Below are positions 62,001 through 64,000 of a stretch of DNA of 64,000 nt, one piece after another; positions within the stretch are counted from its first letter, which is position 1, and every line of letters starts with the position of its first letter. A program made the position numbers and the translations under genes. The stretch lies in NCBI GenBank assembly GCA_015178975.1, contig WHVD01000041.1:186001-250000 (forward strand), given 5' to 3'. This stretch comes from Hysterangium stoloniferum. Its lineage: Eukaryota; Basidiomycota; Agaricomycetes; Hysterangiales; Hysterangiaceae. The notes under the pieces are model-generated. The model saw only the letters and a program-made list of their open reading frames with translations, was not told the origin of the DNA and ran no database searches.

Positions 62001-62641
62001 ACGGATGCAGTAGGGATGTAAAGAACATCACGGAGAATAATGTGGGTCCCATTCTCAATGCGAAGGCGAACATCGCCCAATCCGATAGCCATGACCGATG
62101 ACCCCCCCAGGCCTGTGACAGGGCATGGGGATATGGTGTGTAAGGAGATAAAGTCGGTATGGTCTGGTGATACATGTATACTGGCACCTGTATCAAGCCA
62201 GAAGGGGTGTGGAACGGGAGGTGAGCCGAGAAGGGGAGGGGCCGATGTGGCCAGCACTGATGTGGCCAGCGCCGATGTGCCCACTGGAGAACTATGTAGG
62301 TTCCAATTTACGGTGACATGTGGGTTATCGTTGGTGGCTATCCATCCAGCATATTCAGCCTGATCAGAAGGCGTCATCACCATGGCAGGCTCTTCAATCA
62401 CGGTACCAGCGAAAGCTGCATCATTGGGTAGGGGCGTGTCCATATATGCGGTAAAGACTTGACCATTCGCACCCGTGATGCTGATGGGGAACTTACCTGC
62501 AGGTGCAGGTGTAGAATTTCCAGATTTCTTAACTTCCAGATCCCTGTGCCGGGCAGCTTTGCCTTCTTTGATGCTTTTGCCAGCCATCCCCCCCCCCCAG
62601 CTGAAACACAGTATGCGATCATGTGTCCCTGTTTGCGGCAA
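59039..62641 (-). CDS. Copia pol region: protease, integrase, reverse transcriptase, RNase H
   Basis: A 1200-codon frame. Domains in order: aspartic protease (WLDTGASIHVSPDH, about residue 170); pre-integrase zinc region (WHCHLGHANYQSI with CDFCILGK); integrase core (VWVDLAGP, YRTDNGELKS, GRVERIHRTLMG); reverse transcriptase (WDAQQIDVKTAFLYGLL, LYGMKQAGRIW, AVHVDDFLSIAS); and RNase H (SSCEAEYIAAFTAAKE). The order integrase before reverse transcriptase marks Ty1/copia. Part of a recent LTR element. Confidence 0.9.
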   Translation of the reverse strand: MPQTGTHDRILCFSWGGGMAGKSIKEGKAARHRDLEVKKSGNSTPAPAGKFPISITGANGQVFTAYMDTPLPNDAAFAGTVIEEPAMVMTPSDQAEYAGWIATNDNPHVTVNWNLHSSPVGTSALATSVLATSAPPLLGSPPVPHPFWLDTGASIHVSPDHTDFISLHTISPCPVTGLGGSSVMAIGLGDVRLRIENGTHIILRDVLYIPTASVRLISVRCITRDSNVTAHFSHSSCWLTSPSGATIAQGSLLPHRNLYSLTLQSTASDQVFFSHGHPDLATWHCHLGHANYQSILDMVKNGLIKGVPLSTHQHPPKCDFCILGKQTKNSVPKVRAQGDGHKATRRLEKVWVDLAGPNDVASRTGSLYIMNIIDDYSHYPWSIPLTHKSDAFPALQTWERAREVETGLKVGVYRTDNGELKSNRMQQWLESRGTRHEYTAPYTSAHIGRVERIHRTLMGKARTMRIYAGLPAQFWEEFYLTATHVHAKTTTVQLQKRSPWELWHGRSPDVTYLREAGCRAFVLILSKHNPKVYEQSIECILLGYEPNMKAYRCYDPKTNLIYVSYHVRFLESHDGHIRPSPGSNGTLPPPHIPLTHDMNPSPPPLDDSEPIIPTPSTSNVPPALPIPGTDSIPPVPPVPALPVPTDIDIRRSNRIATRIADRPSQVATAVQASIDSAAHVRAQKEQRRLALQQLYVDVADIPEDTEEPGGLAKSHEDVLAAISSGSVPYEMDPLTWEEARDSPHGDAWHLSYQEELVSLKSMGVYRLVPLSDVPSGTKIHKGKPVFHVKRNALGEVTRRKTRLVFRGYEQVHGWDYTKTTSPTARMESWRLLLHIAAHFGWDAQQIDVKTAFLYGLLPDDETQYMYQPAGFEEAGKESWVWHLIRGLYGMKQAGRIWNRTMHDKMVEWGFTQLSSESCIYYRHTSQGTIIAAVHVDDFLSIASSQAENERFKAQMREAWTISDLGEVSFIVGIAVEWDRSNHTVKLSQTALIDRIISQFGQSDSSPLSIPMVPGLKLRRILRSALPPDDQEHLSKLPYRSLVGSLLYLAISTQPNICYAVQQLSQYLDCYSYEHWNAAVQVIHYLKGTRTMQLHLGGPSPIQLVGHSDSDWANCLNKRRSVGGFAFSLGSGVVSWNAQKQKTVAASSCEAEYIAAFTAAKENAWLRSVFSGINLPFRDPTVIHCNNNAAICLSEDPLLHD

Positions 62642-63405
62642 TTCGGGTTGCTACAGGTAACAACAGGACGTTTCGGGGAAGCGGATTGTGTTGAAAGGGC
62701 GATGGCTTCCGCAGGCGCAGTATGCTGGGTATCAGACGCAAGAAGGCACTGCTCATTTTCGAGCAAGAGGATAATGCAAGCGGAAGTGTAAGGGGTAGAT
62801 GCAGAGGACTCGGAAAGATCTCGTGTGATCAAGGAGCATAAATGGGGAAAATCCCCAAGGGAGTTCAATAAGGCAATGCACTTAAAAAGGTCCTCAGTGA
62901 GCTGGCCCATCTCAAACGCATGGGAGATGGCATGGCATATTTGAGAGGCGGTAGTAGAGAGAGAGATCGACTTGGAACACTGGAGAGTGAGGGCCTCCTG
63001 GATCAGTTGCACCTGGCGAATGGGCCCCTCGTTCCGATGGCGAAGCAGAAGGGCGTCCCAACAGGTCTTCGCACCCTGAATGGGCTCGGCGAAGTCCCAC
63101 TCAGCCCTGGACAGGGTCGAGAGGATCAAGGCATGGGCGAGGCCATCATTTGCAGCCCAGTTCTGCATAGCAAGAGGATCGGAAGATACTGGGGAGGGGG
63201 CGGTGCCAAGGGCATAGGAAATGAGGCCAGTGACTGTGAGGTAGTGCCGAGCACTGCGGTACCATTCAGAGTAGTTTCCGAAATCCTTATCGAGCTTAGT
63301 ATCTGCATAAACAACAGACGTGCGCAACAGAGGGATGGACGGGGTAGAGGCCGGCATAGACATGGTGGCGGGAAAAAAATTGGGTAAGTGTCTCAGTAGG
63401 GACAA
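62398..63405 (-). CDS. Copia gag region
   Basis: Starts just inside the 5' LTR (12 bases past it). The N-terminal ~240 residues match the plan of copia gag (YSEWYRSARHYLTVTG, TCWDALLLRH, TASQICHAISHAFEM). A zinc-knuckle-type CSNPNCRKQGHMIAYC follows. It overlaps the pol frame. Confidence 0.85.
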   Translation of the reverse strand: MSLLRHLPNFFPATMSMPASTPSIPLLRTSVVYADTKLDKDFGNYSEWYRSARHYLTVTGLISYALGTAPSPVSSDPLAMQNWAANDGLAHALILSTLSRAEWDFAEPIQGAKTCWDALLLRHRNEGPIRQVQLIQEALTLQCSKSISLSTTASQICHAISHAFEMGQLTEDLFKCIALLNSLGDFPHLCSLITRDLSESSASTPYTSACIILLLENEQCLLASDTQHTAPAEAIALSTQSASPKRPVVTCSNPNCRKQGHMIAYCVSAGGGGWLAKASKKAKLPGTGIWKLRNLEILHLHLQVSSPSASRVRMVKSLPHIWTRPYPMMQLSLVP

Positions 63406-63417
63406 AGGCCCATAACC

Positions 63418-63778
63418 TGTTAAAATATATAGTCCCTAAGAAGAGCTCAGTCTCATATAAGTATAACAGACTAATATAATGTGTACCTAAGAAGAGCTAT
63501 TGTATACAGTAAGCGCATATACTAAGAGAGAAAGGATCGTTCTGTGCTCACCTCAGTCTCGTATAAGTATAACAGACTGAGGTTAAGCTATGTAGGTTAT
63601 CCCTTTATATATTCTACATAAACAAAAGGACCATGTGCTCATATGTGAGACGTGTGGATGAGTGGAGCCTGATCGTGACGACCGATCATGTTGTTACCAC
63701 ACCGGTATCATTGTTATTCAGACAGTCCCCAAATATGTTGACCCTGCCACATATATGCGGTGCCTTTTGTCTTCAACA
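63418..63778 (-). repeat. 5' LTR of the young copia element
   Basis: The minus-strand transcript would start within it. Followed on the minus strand by GGTTATGGGCC, the copia primer site. Confidence 0.95.
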
Positions 63779-63783
63779 CGCAT

Positions 63784-64000
63784 GCAAAAGGAACGGGTTG
63801 TTTTCGGCTGCTGACTAAGTTTTTCCGTGAAGTGGGTAAAGTAGTCTGGCAGTGAATCACTGTAAGTCCGCTTTAGACAGAAAAGTACGGTGGCACAAGA
63901 GGGATTCGAGGACTGGCATAATATATCTCATTGAGTGTCAGGTGAAGAGAGGATTCTTTGCTTCTCGTAGTAAGTATATCTATGAGAGAACGCCGATACA
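63784..64000. other. Right flank of the copia insertion
   Basis: Continues the pre-insertion sequence from 58470. Nothing recognisable in the remaining 217 bases. Confidence 0.5.

Larger units (their letters stand above)
58476..63778 (-). mobile_element. Young Ty1/copia element, 5303 bp, with 361-bp LTRs and CGCAT target duplication
   Basis: The LTRs at 58476-58836 and 63418-63778 are the same length and begin TGTTAAAATATATAG and end CTTCAACA. CGCAT flanks both ends (58471-58475 and 63779-63783). On the minus strand the primer site GGTTATGGGCC directly follows the 5' LTR and a purine tract TGAGGAGGAG directly precedes the 3' LTR. The order gag, protease, integrase, reverse transcriptase, RNase H is that of copia. 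The two LTRs differ at about four of 361 positions (~1%), so the insertion is recent. The coding region is nearly whole, with about two breaks. Confidence 0.95.

Overview
This window comes from a filamentous basidiomycete, most likely an Agaricomycete; the gene families and repeat style would suit a Rhizoctonia/Ceratobasidium-type genome, but that placement is a guess. Evidence for a fungal nuclear genome: host genes are broken by many 45-130 bp GT-AG introns; there is a membrane-anchored glyoxal-oxidase-type copper radical oxidase, basidiomycete 7-TM proteins with a DUF6533-type motif, fungal forkhead proteins, kynurenine-pathway BNA1, a GH43 xylan-degrading enzyme and Ty1/copia elements.

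Layout. 1-5.7 kb is repeat territory: the 5' part of an LTR element running off the left edge, a 2.65 kb inverted-repeat element carrying a 24-bp minisatellite, and a second diverged LTR. 6.5-9.8 kb holds a divergent gene pair, IES6 (INO80 subunit) and ULA1 (NEDD8 E1 regulatory subunit). 11.1-20.4 kb holds a forkhead gene, a 7-TM gene, a small conserved protein and the copper radical oxidase. 20.4-41.3 kb is gene-poor: BNA1, a second 7-TM gene, a 690 bp foldback element, a 140 bp hairpin, a hAT derivative and several unassigned ORFs. 41.4-50.6 kb holds a GGA-type VHS-GAT adaptor, a small secreted candidate, a second forkhead gene related to the first, and a dUTPase-like enzyme. 51.4-54.5 kb is another repeat block: a foldback element beside a gag-only LTR element with a 5-bp target duplication. 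54.9-57.2 kb is an 11-exon GH43 gene. 57.6-63.8 kb holds an old copia remnant followed by a young, almost whole copia element with 361-bp LTRs and a CGCAT target duplication.

The host genes do not form one pathway. The copper radical oxidase and the GH43 enzyme fit plant-biomass breakdown; BNA1, IES6, ULA1, GGA and the dUTPase are housekeeping. The most unusual observations are an LTR family whose hairpins keep pairing through compensatory changes, a gag-only element with target duplication, a start codon split by an intron, an 8-nt micro-exon, a GC-AG intron and a pair of divergent forkhead paralogues.

Exon maps were assembled by eye from reading frame, splice signals and family similarity recalled from memory; no search was run.
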